Assembly: GCA_030145015.1 (NCBI GenBank)
Contig: JAQYWI010000007.1
Location: 1-61,150, forward strand
DNA from: Desulfobacterales bacterium
GTDB taxonomy: Bacteria; Desulfobacterota; Desulfobacteria; Desulfobacterales; JAHEIW01
DNA: 61,150 nucleotides
Direction: 5' to 3'
A program made the position numbers and the translations under genes. Each line of letters opens with the position of its first letter. Position 1 is the stretch's first letter. Below the pieces are notes generated by a model, which worked only from the letters and a program-made list of their open reading frames with translations, was not told where the DNA came from and made no database searches. Below are positions 51,745-60,939 of the stretch, piece by piece.

Positions 51745-52752
51745 GTGTATTTAGCCCAGGAGAAAATAAAGAGCGCAACGCATTATTATATTCGGGAATC
51801 TTATCAGGACGGCGATACTTTTCTGAGTCGCGATTTGTTTGATCTGGGGACAGATCCGGCCGAGTATATCATTTATGCGGGCGGAAATGCATTTTATATC
51901 GATGCTGCGGTTGAGGCGCATTTAGATAATTTAGGCGTCACACCACAGGGGACTGACCTTGAAGATATCTTCTGGCGTTTTTTAGATCCCGATATCCAAC
52001 ATGCGCTTGAGTATTTTCGGCACAGAGAAAAACGTGCGCAAAAAGAAAAAAAATCCAAAGAGAGGCTGGAAAATGTTGAACTTTCCGTGCATATTTTCGA
52101 CAGGCGCCGGCTGCATTATTTAAAATTTGGCCGCATGGAGCAGGGCTATCTGTGGCTTATACCGCAGAAACTTTTTGATGTTTTGCGCAACAAATCCAGA
52201 GATGAGATTGAGCAGCAATTTTTGGATATGGAACTACAGTTGAATCCCAGAGAATACAAAGCCTATGCGTATGTAATTTTTAATATCAATCAATTCTTTA
52301 CAGAATCCTTTGCCAAAAAAAGGCCTCAGGATTTAAAGCAGGCTGATGTCGATGAATATTTCATTGCTGAAATATGCAAATTGAACCAGGACCACACGTT
52401 CTGGGCCGGCATGCAGACCACAACCAGCCTGCATGACTATTTGATCAGATATCTTCTGATGTATATTGATTATGATTTTGCCCCCAGATCCTGGGTAGAA
52501 GATTACATGCGCAATTTCATCAATAGTCGGCGCGATTATCAGTCACCCTTTAAAGCGGGTTCGGTTACCTTAAAGGAAGCCGGCTCTATTTTCGGTGAAT
52601 CCGCAAAGGTCCTTAAAAAGATGAGCCGGCAGGAGCTGGTGAGAATATTTCGGCGCAAAGCCCAGGAGCTGCATCCGGATAAGGGCGGCAATCACGAAAA
52701 GTTCGTCGCTTTAACCCATGCCTACCACGCGTTGTTAAAAACGAAAGAATAG
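51745..52752 (+). CDS. J-domain protein with the J domain at the C-terminus
   Basis: A 335-residue protein. The last 60 residues are a J domain: LVRIFRRKAQELHPDKGGNH contains the HPD motif, followed by EKFVALTHAYHALLK. J domains call DnaK/Hsp70 to clients. The large N-terminal part (about 270 residues, THYYIRESYQDGDTFLSRDL, helical with a charged segment at 100-120) has no family I recognise and no CxxCxGxG zinc repeats. Start GTG; GAGCGGAGGC upstream. Followed 4 bp later by the PatB-like gene, so they share a transcript. Confidence 0.85.
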   Translation: MYLAQEKIKSATHYYIRESYQDGDTFLSRDLFDLGTDPAEYIIYAGGNAFYIDAAVEAHLDNLGVTPQGTDLEDIFWRFLDPDIQHALEYFRHREKRAQKEKKSKERLENVELSVHIFDRRRLHYLKFGRMEQGYLWLIPQKLFDVLRNKSRDEIEQQFLDMELQLNPREYKAYAYVIFNINQFFTESFAKKRPQDLKQADVDEYFIAEICKLNQDHTFWAGMQTTTSLHDYLIRYLLMYIDYDFAPRSWVEDYMRNFINSRRDYQSPFKAGSVTLKEAGSIFGESAKVLKKMSRQELVRIFRRKAQELHPDKGGNHEKFVALTHAYHALLKTKE

Positions 52753-52756
52753 GATA

Positions 52757-53917
52757 ATGGCCAACAACAGTTGCTTCGATTTTGATAGATCGGTGGAGCG
52801 GCGGGATACCGCCAGTCTGAAGTGGGACAAATATAAGGGTAAAGATATTATTCCGATGTGGGTTGCCGACATGGATTTTTGCTCGCCGCCGGCTGTTATC
52901 GATGCGCTGCAGAAACGAATCGCCCATGGCGTGTTTGGTTATACGGATCCACCGCCGGATCTAAATAAAATTGTGGTTGCGATGCTGGAAACCGAATATG
53001 GTTGGTCAGTGAAACCGCAATGGTTGGTGTGGCTGCCGGGTTTGGTAACCGGATTCAATGTCGCCTGCCGGGCAGTCGGTCAAGAAAATGATGCCGTGAT
53101 GACGGCCACGCCGGCATATCCACACTTTCTCTCCGCGCCCGGGAACTTCCGCCGCAAGCTGGTTAAAGTACCCCTTCGGGAAGAACAAAATCGATGGGGG
53201 TTTGACTTTGACCGCCTTGAAAGCGCAGTTACGCCGGAAACGCGTCTGTTTTTGCTTTGCAATCCGCATAATCCTGTCGGACGGGTGTATACCCATGACG
53301 AATTAAAGGCCCTGGCCGGCATTTGTGAAAAGCACGATATCGTGATTTGCTCGGATGAAATCCATTGCGGGCTGTTGCTGGACAACGAAAAAACCCATAT
53401 TCCAACGGCAACACTTGCTCCGGAAGTGGCCCAACGAACCATTACGCTGATGTCGCCCAGCAAAACATTTAATTTGCCGGGATTGGGATGTGCATTTGCG
53501 GTTATATCCGAGGAAAAGCTTCGTCGTCGGTTTATTGCCGCCATGGCGGGGATCGTACCAAGGGTAAACGCTCTAGGTTTTACAGCCGCAGAGGCTGCCT
53601 ATCGTGATTGTTCAGATTGGCATGCCGGCCTTCTGGATTATCTGCGTGGCAATCGCGACTGCATCGCGCGTGCTATCATTGCAATGCCGCCGCTCTCCCT
53701 GGCTCCAATTGAGGCAACTTACCTGGCCTGGATCGACGTGCGCTCCAGCAATCTGGAAAACCCCATCAAATTTTTTGAAGATGCCGGTGTCGGGCTTCAG
53801 GACGGGATCGAGTTTGACGGTCGCGGATTTGTACGTTTAAATTTCGGATGCGTGCGGGCCTTGTTAGAAAAAGCACTAGAGCGGATAGCAGCGGCCATGG
53901 CGCGATACGTAAGTTAA
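52757..53917 (+). CDS. PatB/MalY-type C-S lyase/aminotransferase
   Basis: A 386-residue class I/II PLP enzyme of the PatB/MalY group; cleaves C-S bonds of cystathionine or cysteine conjugates, releasing thiols. FDRSVERRDTASLKWDKYKG then MWVADMDFCSPPAVIDAL is the family's N-terminus. NPHNPVGRVYTHDELKALA, ICSDEIHCGL and the PLP lysine in SPSKTFNLPGLGCAF are visible. Full length. Coupled with the J-domain gene upstream and the PhzF gene about 60 bp downstream. Confidence 0.93.
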   Translation: MANNSCFDFDRSVERRDTASLKWDKYKGKDIIPMWVADMDFCSPPAVIDALQKRIAHGVFGYTDPPPDLNKIVVAMLETEYGWSVKPQWLVWLPGLVTGFNVACRAVGQENDAVMTATPAYPHFLSAPGNFRRKLVKVPLREEQNRWGFDFDRLESAVTPETRLFLLCNPHNPVGRVYTHDELKALAGICEKHDIVICSDEIHCGLLLDNEKTHIPTATLAPEVAQRTITLMSPSKTFNLPGLGCAFAVISEEKLRRRFIAAMAGIVPRVNALGFTAAEAAYRDCSDWHAGLLDYLRGNRDCIARAIIAMPPLSLAPIEATYLAWIDVRSSNLENPIKFFEDAGVGLQDGIEFDGRGFVRLNFGCVRALLEKALERIAAAMARYVS

Positions 53918-53976
53918 AAATAAAACACCCGCATTGCTGCGAAGTGATTGATTTAAACATTAGAAGGAGAAGACAG

Positions 53977-54774
53977 ATGGCACAGGAGATATTTCAAGTT
54001 GATGCGTTTACCGACAAACCATTTGCCGGGAATCCGGCGGGGGTTTGCGTGTTGGCCGAAGTCGCCGATGAAGCCTGGATGCAAGACGTGGCCAATGAAA
54101 TGAATCTTTCAGAAACCGCATTTTTGGTTGAACAGGAAGACGGATACAACCTCAGGTGGTTTACGCCCGCGGTTGAGGTGGACTTATGCGGGCATGCGAC
54201 CCTCGCCAGCGCTCATATTCTGTGGGAGCAAGGCCTGTTGCCGCCTGACGCGCAGGCGCGGTTTTTTACCAGAAGCGGCCTTCTAAGTGCGGTACGCAAG
54301 GCGTCATGGATTGAACTTGACTTCCCCGCAGAGCCTGAAGAACAGACCACTATTCCGGAAACGCTGTTCAAGGCAATCGGAATCGAGGCCCAATATGTCG
54401 GTAAAAATCGATTTGATTTTCTGCTTGAATTTGAGTCAGCCGAAACCATTCGCAAAATGAGCCCGGATTTTACCTTGCTGAGCGCTATTTCGGCACGTGG
54501 CTTTATTGTTACCAGTAGATCGGATTCAAGCGAATATGATTTTATTTCAAGGTTTTTCGCGCCGGCATTTGGCGTTAATGAAGACCCGGTTACGGGGTCG
54601 GCCCACTGCTGTCTGGGGCCATATTGGGCCAAGAAGCTCGGTAAAGAAACACTCACCGCTTTTCAGGCATCTGCCAGGGGCGGAGTGGTAAAAGTGCGCG
54701 TTGGAGATGATCGCGTCTACCTTGGGGGACAGGCTGTTACGGTGATGCGGTGTCAGATGTCGGAGGTCGGATGA
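53977..54774 (+). CDS. PhzF-family isomerase
   Basis: About 265 residues from MAQEIFQVDAFTDKPFAGNP; AGAAGGAGAAG is the ribosome site, and a start 43 codons earlier overlaps the PatB gene. Two-domain diaminopimelate-epimerase fold. GNPAGVCVL at the start, NEMNLSETAFLV with the catalytic Glu and FAPAFGVNEDPVTGSAHCCL near the end are the family marks. PhzF is an isomerase; most homologues have no known substrate. The last eight residues (RCQMSEVG) read into a GTGTCAG word repeat, so the C-terminus is recent. Confidence 0.92.
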   Translation: MAQEIFQVDAFTDKPFAGNPAGVCVLAEVADEAWMQDVANEMNLSETAFLVEQEDGYNLRWFTPAVEVDLCGHATLASAHILWEQGLLPPDAQARFFTRSGLLSAVRKASWIELDFPAEPEEQTTIPETLFKAIGIEAQYVGKNRFDFLLEFESAETIRKMSPDFTLLSAISARGFIVTSRSDSSEYDFISRFFAPAFGVNEDPVTGSAHCCLGPYWAKKLGKETLTAFQASARGGVVKVRVGDDRVYLGGQAVTVMRCQMSEVG

Positions 54775-54925
54775 CAGAAGACAGAGAACAGAGGTCAGAA
54801 GACAGAGGACAGATGAAAACCGGAGGGAAAGGCAGCCCTCTGCGGCTGCCAGTGACCAGAAGCGAGGAGCAAGCAGCCAGTGACTATTTGGATATGAAAA
54901 GACTGACACAAGAGGGGTAAAGTCG
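54755..54925. repeat. Word-repeat segment overlapping the phzF 3' end
   Basis: GTGTCAGATGTCGGAGGTCG, GACAGAAGACAGAGAACAGA and GGTCAGAAGACAGAGG, then GCAGCCCTCTGCGGCTGC (a hairpin) and AGTGACCAGAAGCGAGGAGC. Direct-repeat type, without a full inverse arm. Confidence 0.7.
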
Positions 54926-54928
54926 GGA

Positions 54929-55240
54929 TTAAAACCCAACCGGATAATGGTATTTGACACCGACTCCAAATGTATATTTGGAGTCCTGCCCGGACAGTTC
55001 CTTGCGCCATCGGACTTTCGCCCGATACAGATCCGGCCCTAAATCATAAGGTGATATTTCAATACCGATATAAATTTCAGTGCCCGGCAAGGGTGCATAA
55101 TCGGACTCAAAATACAGGCCGCCGCGGCTGTAGTTGTACATTTGAGCTTGGTAATGGGCACCGGAAGGAAAATTTTCGAGCAGGATGCTGGCCTTATGTT
55201 TTACGCGGGTCGTGTCGCGCTGTTCCGCAGTTGCGCTCAT
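54929..55240 (-). CDS. Single PilZ-domain protein
   Basis: A 103-residue protein made of one PilZ domain. QRDTTRVKHKASILL (RxxxR), MYNYSRGGLYFESDY (NxSxxG), GTEIYIGIEISPY and YRAKVRWRKEL; close in pattern to the first domain of the protein at 31549. Binds c-di-GMP and probably acts as an adaptor. AGGGGGAGCAA upstream gives the ribosome site. Alone on the minus strand. Confidence 0.88.
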   Translation of the reverse strand: MSATAEQRDTTRVKHKASILLENFPSGAHYQAQMYNYSRGGLYFESDYAPLPGTEIYIGIEISPYDLGPDLYRAKVRWRKELSGQDSKYTFGVGVKYHYPVGF

Positions 55241-55490
55241 TGCTCCCCCTTTATTAGGTTTAGACGATCATTATAAAATGACGATAAACCAGAACAATGG
55301 TGAATGTCCGAACAGATCAGCTATGCGCCTAAATAAAACAATCCGAGCCCGATGTCAAAGAAAAATTGAAAAACTTTTAAATTTTTTATTCTGAATTAAT
55401 TTCAATAGATTATAATTCAATTCGACGGACTTTTCAATTCAATTCGGGTTATATCTGTAACCGCCAGGCCGATTTCGGATTGGGAAAAAC

Positions 55491-55973
55491 TTACTGTTTG
55501 TAACCGATTTTTCTAAGAAAATCTTTGCGAATCCGAACCTCCTCTTCGTTTTCAATCCCTTTGGATTTAAATCCGTCGATAACACCAAGGATTCCGCGTC
55601 CCAGGTCCGTTTCGGCGACAATGACTTCCACCGGGTTGGCGGTGGCGCAAAAAATCCGACACACCTCAGGCACACTTTTTATGGCATTTAAGACATTGAT
55701 GGGGAACATGTCTTTCATAAATATGATAAAGCTGTGTCCGGCAGACAGGTTAAAAGCGTTCTTTTTCGCCAATTCCAGCAGTTGGTCATCCGTGCCGGCG
55801 TGTCGCACCAGGCACTTATCGGAGGCTTCACAGAAGGCCAGCGCAAATTTTGCCATGGGGACCGTCGTCACCATAATCTCGTAGACGTCTTCTACGGTTT
55901 TAATAAAATGAGATTGACCCAGGATCAGGTTTAACCCTTCCGGATTTTCGATTGCAACGGTTTTGATTTCCAT
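55491..55973 (-). CDS. Adenosine-specific kinase (DUF355)
   Basis: About 160 residues from [20 protein letters not shown], chosen because GGAGGG lies 5 bp upstream; an ATG four codons before overlaps it. The pattern [43 protein letters not shown] and [18 protein letters not shown] is the archaeal/bacterial 'adenosine-specific kinase' family (PF04008); its role in bacteria is little known. Full length. Minus strand, alone. Confidence 0.9.
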   Translation of the reverse strand: MEIKTVAIENPEGLNLILGQSHFIKTVEDVYEIMVTTVPMAKFALAFCEASDKCLVRHAGTDDQLLELAKKNAFNLSAGHSFIIFMKDMFPINVLNAIKSVPEVCRIFCATANPVEVIVAETDLGRGILGVIDGFKSKGIENEEEVRIRKDFLRKIGYKQ

Positions 55974-56085
55974 CGAGCCCTCCATATCAGAAAAATGGTT
56001 AAAACGCTAGCGGAACAGTGCCGGTCGCGTCAGATGATTTAAGCGCTATTCAGAAAAAAAACGTTTTTTTTAAAAAAAAGCCTTG

Positions 56086-56256
56086 ACCTGTTTGAGCGGG
56101 TTTGTTATTTGCCTGCGTTCATAAGCCTGATACCTTGTGGTGTCTTAATTTGTCCGCAATCAATGCAGGCTTTTCCTACTTCAGCCCGAACCGCATCCTG
56201 TAAATGTGCGCGAGTAAATGTAGCCTCCCACTACTGCGGTTCGGGCTTTTTTTATC
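56086..56256 (+). ncRNA. Putative non-coding RNA with two stem-loops
   Basis: A promoter-like TTGACC (56091) with TATTTG 17 bases further precedes a segment free of ORFs. It folds as GCCTGC...GCAGGC (56109-56182 region), then GCCCGAACCGCA ... TGCGGTTCGGGC followed by T7 near 56245, a strong terminator. Element E2 appears to begin directly after the T tract, and integrases often use the 3' ends of RNA genes. I cannot assign it to a known RNA; 6S or a leader are possible. Confidence 0.4.
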
Positions 56257-56430
56257 ACCCGCCGATGGCGCGCATCTGACTGCAGATCCGTTGGAACGGC
56301 ATTTCCGTAACTGCCGGTAATTGTTTAAGTTATTGATTTATTTTTAATTATGGCTGTATAAACTATAGAAAGGATAGGCAGAAAACAAGCTATTTTTTTC
56401 GTGATTGTCATTTTTATGTCATTTTTTTAG

Positions 56431-56456
56431 CCCCGATTTCGGTCGGGGTTTTTATT
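56431..56456. terminator. Terminator at the end of the nuclease gene
   Basis: CCCCGA-tttcgg-TCGGGG followed by TTTTTATTTTTTT. Its right half with the T tract (TTCGGTCGGGGTTTTT) recurs at 57767-57785 on the other side of the nuclease gene, so the gene is framed by direct repeats. Confidence 0.75.
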
Positions 56457-57705
56457 TTTTTGTAGGAATGGTTTTAGCTGCATCGTCGATTTTTTCATTA
56501 ATAAATTGAAACCCATCTGGAATTTCAAAGTTAGTGTAAGGATTTCGAAATATTACTCCCGGGCTGGATGTTTCAATTCCAAAATTAGTTGGGATTGACT
56601 GAATATCCGAGCTAAAGGAAATTGCGATTATATGATTTCGTTTATCTTTTTTAAATAAGCTACCTGTCATTTCTAATAAACCACTATTTTGTTCCAATCC
56701 CTTAAAATCATCTATTTCGGGAATAAAACAGGCTATAAATCCAGGCCGATCTGGACTTAGCTGTCTTTCAGCGCCATCAACCAATTTTCGGCGAATACCG
56801 CTGAGGATACTATCTGGGTTATTACATTGACAAAGAAATTTAATGGGGTCTATCGGGCCTTTATTGCTCGATCCGGCGAATATAACACCGTGCGCTTGAG
56901 GTGGCTTTAATTGCCATAGATCGGTGTATTCTTTTTGTAGATCTACTACGTGTTGTTCAGTCGGTTTCAAATCGGTTTTTATGGAACCAAAAGATGTTTT
57001 TTGTCCACCTTTGATTGCTTTCGATTTCACAATTCTAAGGATTTCGTCAGCTATGGACTTCAGCTGCTCTATATTGGCAGGTAAACGTTCATCTAAATAA
57101 ATTTCAATTAAACCTGATAGTCCAAGGTCACTTATGGGCTTAATGCAAATTTCGACCAAATAATAAAAATCCTTGCGCCCAATTTTTCTAAATGAATCAA
57201 CTCCAATGCTTTTACATTCAATATCGAACTCTAAATCATTTGCTGTTACTTTAAATTCTGGACAATTTGGCTCTTCATACCAGGATATACCGAATCCTCT
57301 CAAGAAATAATGCCAGGCGATCTTAATTTCGAACATAAAATTACGAGCATTCTCATCATCTAACAAATCGCTTTTGTATTTTTCTCTCACACACTCAGGC
57401 ATGTGTTTTTGCAGGGTTGAAATTATACTTGCATCCTCTGCTAATCTCATAAGCCCCGCACTAAGATTTTTATGTATTGATTTACCTTGGCGGCTTAATT
57501 CCTTATTTAAAACTATTGTATCCCACCACGGGTGCCTGTTTTTTATATAACATTCAGCAACAACTGGCCCTGATGAATTTAAGGAGAGCTCGTATCTTTT
57601 TAAAGCTTTTCCAGTGTTGGCAGGTCCAAGAAAACCTTCCAGCTTTTTTATTAAATTCGGTTTTTTTTTAAGGTTAAGCTTATTTTCGTTTGCTCTACTA
57701 TCCAT
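56452..57705 (-). CDS. Putative PD-(D/E)XK nuclease, E2 cargo
   Basis: A 417-residue protein of no named family I can identify. Residues 120-175 carry a pattern of the PD-(D/E)XK nuclease fold: FMFEIKIAWHYFLRG (helix with Glu), CPEFKVTANDLEFDIECKSI (the PE-x and the ECK catalytic strand). The rest has helical and mixed domains with no other known motif. Possibly a restriction or defence enzyme, placed at the left end of E2 in the slot held by a 124-residue gene in E1. Codon use is AT-rich. It has no methylase partner in view. Confidence 0.7.
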   Translation of the reverse strand: MDSRANENKLNLKKKPNLIKKLEGFLGPANTGKALKRYELSLNSSGPVVAECYIKNRHPWWDTIVLNKELSRQGKSIHKNLSAGLMRLAEDASIISTLQKHMPECVREKYKSDLLDDENARNFMFEIKIAWHYFLRGFGISWYEEPNCPEFKVTANDLEFDIECKSIGVDSFRKIGRKDFYYLVEICIKPISDLGLSGLIEIYLDERLPANIEQLKSIADEILRIVKSKAIKGGQKTSFGSIKTDLKPTEQHVVDLQKEYTDLWQLKPPQAHGVIFAGSSNKGPIDPIKFLCQCNNPDSILSGIRRKLVDGAERQLSPDRPGFIACFIPEIDDFKGLEQNSGLLEMTGSLFKKDKRNHIIAISFSSDIQSIPTNFGIETSSPGVIFRNPYTNFEIPDGFQFINEKIDDAAKTIPTKK

Positions 57706-57766
57706 ATAACCATTATGGTTTAGATCGTTTAAAAATCAAGTTTTCAGAAAAAATATTCTCGCCGGC

Positions 57767-57857
57767 TTCGGTCGGGGTTTTTTATTGCCATTTAATGCAT
57801 TTTTTTATTGACATAAGTGGCATTGAGTGGTACATTAGTGACATTTAGTGGTACATT
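57767..57857. promoter_or_regulatory. Divergent regulatory region of E2 with phased repeats
   Basis: After the terminator-like repeat TTCGGTCGGGGTTTTTTATT come AGTGGCATTG (57816), AGTGGTACATT (57826), AGTGACATTT (57837) and AGTGGTACATT (57847), four repeats one helical turn apart and two of them identical. Lies between the nuclease gene and the plus-strand genes; a likely operator or repeated binding site for an element regulator. Confidence 0.55.
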
Positions 57858-57919
57858 GTCATTTATATGTAGATTACATGTCATTTTATTTTAAAAATAT
57901 CATCTAAGGTTAATGCACC

Positions 57920-58732
57920 ATGGCAGTAACAACCGTAGGAAAAAAAGGCAAACGAGTACGAAAAAAATTTGGTTCAGCTGAACGTGAACCCGGTATAATG
58001 TTTAATTGGATTGCATCTAAAATGCTGGATTATGAGGAACCAGAACGAAGGGGGACATCACGTGGCGAAAAAATAGGCTATCCTAAAAATAAATATTTTG
58101 CCAGCTTGTTTATTGGTCTTTCGAAGATCTCACAGAAAAAGCTATCCGATGATTTCGGCCAGAAACACAGCATCAGATATGGAGTACTTAGAAATTGGTG
58201 CCGAGAAAAAGATTTCAAAGAAATGGCAAAGGGCCATGCGTGGGAATTTGCTAATCATTTGATCCTCCATGTGGAAACTAAATGCGAAGAGAGTATGAGT
58301 GAGTGGAACGACTACTTTAATCTTAAAACCGATGAACAACCGCCGGAGCTCCAATTTGATGAAATTTACAGGGATGCAATGTTTTTCAATGAGAGTGTGT
58401 TAAACACGCTCGCTGGCCTATCCCTGTCTTTTTATGAATTACTTGCGGACGATTTTAAAAGGGGGGAATTGGATGTAGACATGTATAACCGCATATGTGT
58501 TGTTCATGCCGAAATCTTCAAAATTCTTACCTACGCATCCGGGGGGAAGTATCCTGAAGAACTAAAAATTAAATCTGAAAAGGCCATGATAGGCCAGATT
58601 AAATCGATCATATCCTCAAAGCGGATTTTATCGAAGAAAGAACAACGATTCATAATTCACGCAGCGGAGACCTTGGAGAAATGGCAGGAGGAAAAATTAA
58701 TTGATGAAGCAGGGCACAAGGAAAAAAAGTAA
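57920..58732 (+). CDS. E2 hypothetical protein with a possible HTH
   Basis: A 270-residue protein. The N-terminus is basic (MAVTTVGKKGKRVRKKFGSA). Residues 70-100 (ISQKKLSDDFGQKHSIRYGV) look like a helix-turn-helix. The rest is helical (NTLAGLSLSFYELLADDFKR, KAMIGQIKSIISSKR). It precedes the replicase like the 152-residue protein in E1, with no clear sequence similarity. A role as initiator or regulator is a guess. The ATG lacks a strong ribosome site. Confidence 0.7.
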   Translation: MAVTTVGKKGKRVRKKFGSAEREPGIMFNWIASKMLDYEEPERRGTSRGEKIGYPKNKYFASLFIGLSKISQKKLSDDFGQKHSIRYGVLRNWCREKDFKEMAKGHAWEFANHLILHVETKCEESMSEWNDYFNLKTDEQPPELQFDEIYRDAMFFNESVLNTLAGLSLSFYELLADDFKRGELDVDMYNRICVVHAEIFKILTYASGGKYPEELKIKSEKAMIGQIKSIISSKRILSKKEQRFIIHAAETLEKWQEEKLIDEAGHKEKK

Positions 58733-58895
58733 AGTCAAAAAATCTTTTGACTTTTATTTTGATAATGCATCAGAACGTTTTGTGTTTGAGATCCAGGACC
58801 CCGACGCGATGTTTCCACTATTGATAAAAGGTTTAGGAGTCGAGAGGTCTTATGAACTGATTCGAACGCAAAAGGGGAAACTGCAACTAAGATAG
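58704..58895 (+). CDS. E2 small protein
   Basis: A 63-residue protein (MKQGTRKKSKVKKSFDFYFD, ASERFVFEIQDPDAM). Basic N-terminus and an acidic-aromatic middle. GGAGGAAAAATT lies upstream of the ATG, and it overlaps the preceding gene, so both are coupled. Function unknown. Confidence 0.6.
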   Translation: MKQGTRKKSKVKKSFDFYFDNASERFVFEIQDPDAMFPLLIKGLGVERSYELIRTQKGKLQLR

Positions 58896-58965
58896 GCAAT
58901 TTTACATATTAGCGAGCCAGCAAAAAGGCCAGCCGTTTTAAACAGTTGGTCAAAGTAGCAAGCAA

Positions 58966-59003
58966 GCCGAGATTGCCTGAAAAATGGGCGACTCGGCTTT
59001 TTT
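58966..59003 (+). terminator. Terminator/attenuator before the E2 replicase
   Basis: GCCGAG (58966-58971) with CTCGGC (58992-58997) and an inner TGCC...GGGC pairing, followed by T6. It lies 30 bp upstream of the replicase start and would limit read-through into it. Confidence 0.65.
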
Positions 59004-59033
59004 GTTAAAGGGAAAGGAAAAGGCAAGGATTTA

Positions 59034-60939
59034 ATGTCATTAGTAGATAGTGCTCTGGAATATGAGAAGCTTGGATGGTTTGTGTTGCCGATAGATCCGG
59101 GCAAAAAGCAGCCGATTATCAAATGGGTTCACCGGAAGGATCGGCGGCCCTCCCCAGATGAAATCCAAGGCTGGTTTACAAATAGGCCAGAGGCGAGAAT
59201 AGGTATTGTTACCGGTGCCCCTTCTGGTGTTGATGCCGTGGATCTGGACGGACCCAAGGCCTATGCCCGGTTTGAGACTTTATTCGGGATACCTGAAACC
59301 ATTATGCAATCTACCGGACGCGAGGACGGAGGGTTGCACTTATTTTTCAAACACAACAACAATGGACTCCGGAATGTTGCGGGTAAAAAAGAAGACAGGG
59401 GAATTGATTTACGAACGAGCGGCGGCTTTGTTGTTGTTGCACCATCCGCTCATAAATCCGGCAAGTGCTACCAGTGGGGCAGCATCAACCCAATAGAGGA
59501 TGGCCTTGACGATCTTTTAGAAATGCCCCCCGAAGTCGCTGAGCATTTTAAAAAACAAAACGGCAACCACAAAGAACGCAAACCCATCAAATTAGATCCA
59601 GTGGAACGAGGTTCCAGAAACGACACCCTCACCCGTTTGGTCGGTAAATGGATAAGTCGGGGCATGGATACTGAAACAGTCTACTTCACAGCCACGGGCT
59701 GGAATAGCAGCCTGCCCGAACCACTCCACGACGAAGAGGTTAAGATAACTGTTGAATCTGTTTTTCGGACACATGAAAGAAACCATCCTGGCGAAACAGC
59801 GGGCGAATGCAAGATTATACAGGCAGAATGTTTAGAAGACAAGGAGACTACAAATAAAGAACTTTTTGGCTTTCCGCAACAGGTGTTAGTTGGAGCTGCT
59901 GGCTATTTTGCAGATGTCTATAATGATTCTATTGAATCATGTCCTCAGTTTTTATTTATGAGTTATCTGACATGCCTTGGCAACGTTCTATGTCCCAAAT
60001 TATCAGTTAAGACCTCCCTGAAAACTCAGCCACGTTTGTATGTTGTGTTAGTGGGGGAATCCGCCGATGACCGTAAATCCACCTCGATTGATGCAGGTGT
60101 CGATTTTTTCAAGTCAGTATTGGACAAAGACTTTAACTATTGCGAAGCTGTTGGCTCAGCCGAAGGACTTCAGAGGATCTTAAAAAAGGCTGAATCTGCC
60201 CTGCGTCAATACACTGTTTGAAAAACCCCGCTATGAGAACAGTATTAAAAAGAAAGACATTGTGATCGAAAACGCTTACCTGTCCATGTTAGCGGCTAGC
60301 ACTACCGAAACCTATGAAAGAATTTATAAGCCTCATTTTTTCCATATCGGTTTCCCCAACCGTGTCTTTCTGGTTCCCGGCACTACCAAACGTAAATACT
60401 CGCTGCCGCCTGAAATTCCCTATCAAGAACTACACCAGATGAAACAAGACCTTATTCAGATTCTGGAATATGCCACAGACGGTGTCCGTTACGACCTAAC
60501 ACCAGATGCGAGAGAATATTACCATCATTGGTACATGAACCGGGAAAATTCAGTCCATGTGAAACGAATGGAAACCTACTCATTACGATTAATGATGCTA
60601 CTGGCAGCTAACGAACTGAAACAGGAGATTGACCTTGATATTACCCAAAAGGCCACAGCCCTATGCGATTGGCAGGTTGAAGCCCGGAAACTATATGACC
60701 CAATCGATGCGGATTCGATATATGCTCAGATGGAAGAGAAAATCCGCAGGCACTTGGCAAACGGCCCTTTAAAGGATTGGGAATTGAAACGCAAAACAGG
60801 GGCAAACAGAACCGGATTGTACGTATATATGACAGCATTGGGCAACCTGAAAAAGTCTGATGAGGTGGGCCAGGATAGGGACACTAAGCATTGGCTTCTA
60901 ATTCGGCAGGATATTTCCTCAACAACTTCTCAACAATAG
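59034..60939 (+). pseudogene. PrimPol-DUF3987 replicase, broken by an internal deletion
   Basis: Frame 1 (59034-60221): residues 1-165 are a primase-polymerase domain (LGWFVLPIDPGKKQPIIKWV, GVDAVDLDG with catalytic aspartates, GGLHLFFKH, GIDLRTSGGFVVVAPS), then a primase C-terminal part (RGSRNDTLTRLVGKWISRGM) and the ATPase Walker A (GESADDRKSTSIDA). After RILKKAES the frame is lost; the homologous reading resumes in another frame with PCVNTLFEKPRYENSIKKKD and continues to 60939. Compared with the intact E1 protein about 30 residues are missing, including the Walker B box, so the deletion is about 90 bp and not a multiple of three. Confidence 0.85.

Noticed and set aside
60190..60225. Programmed frameshift in the E2 replicase
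   Set aside because: About 30 residues including Walker B are missing compared with E1, so a frameshift alone would not restore the protein.
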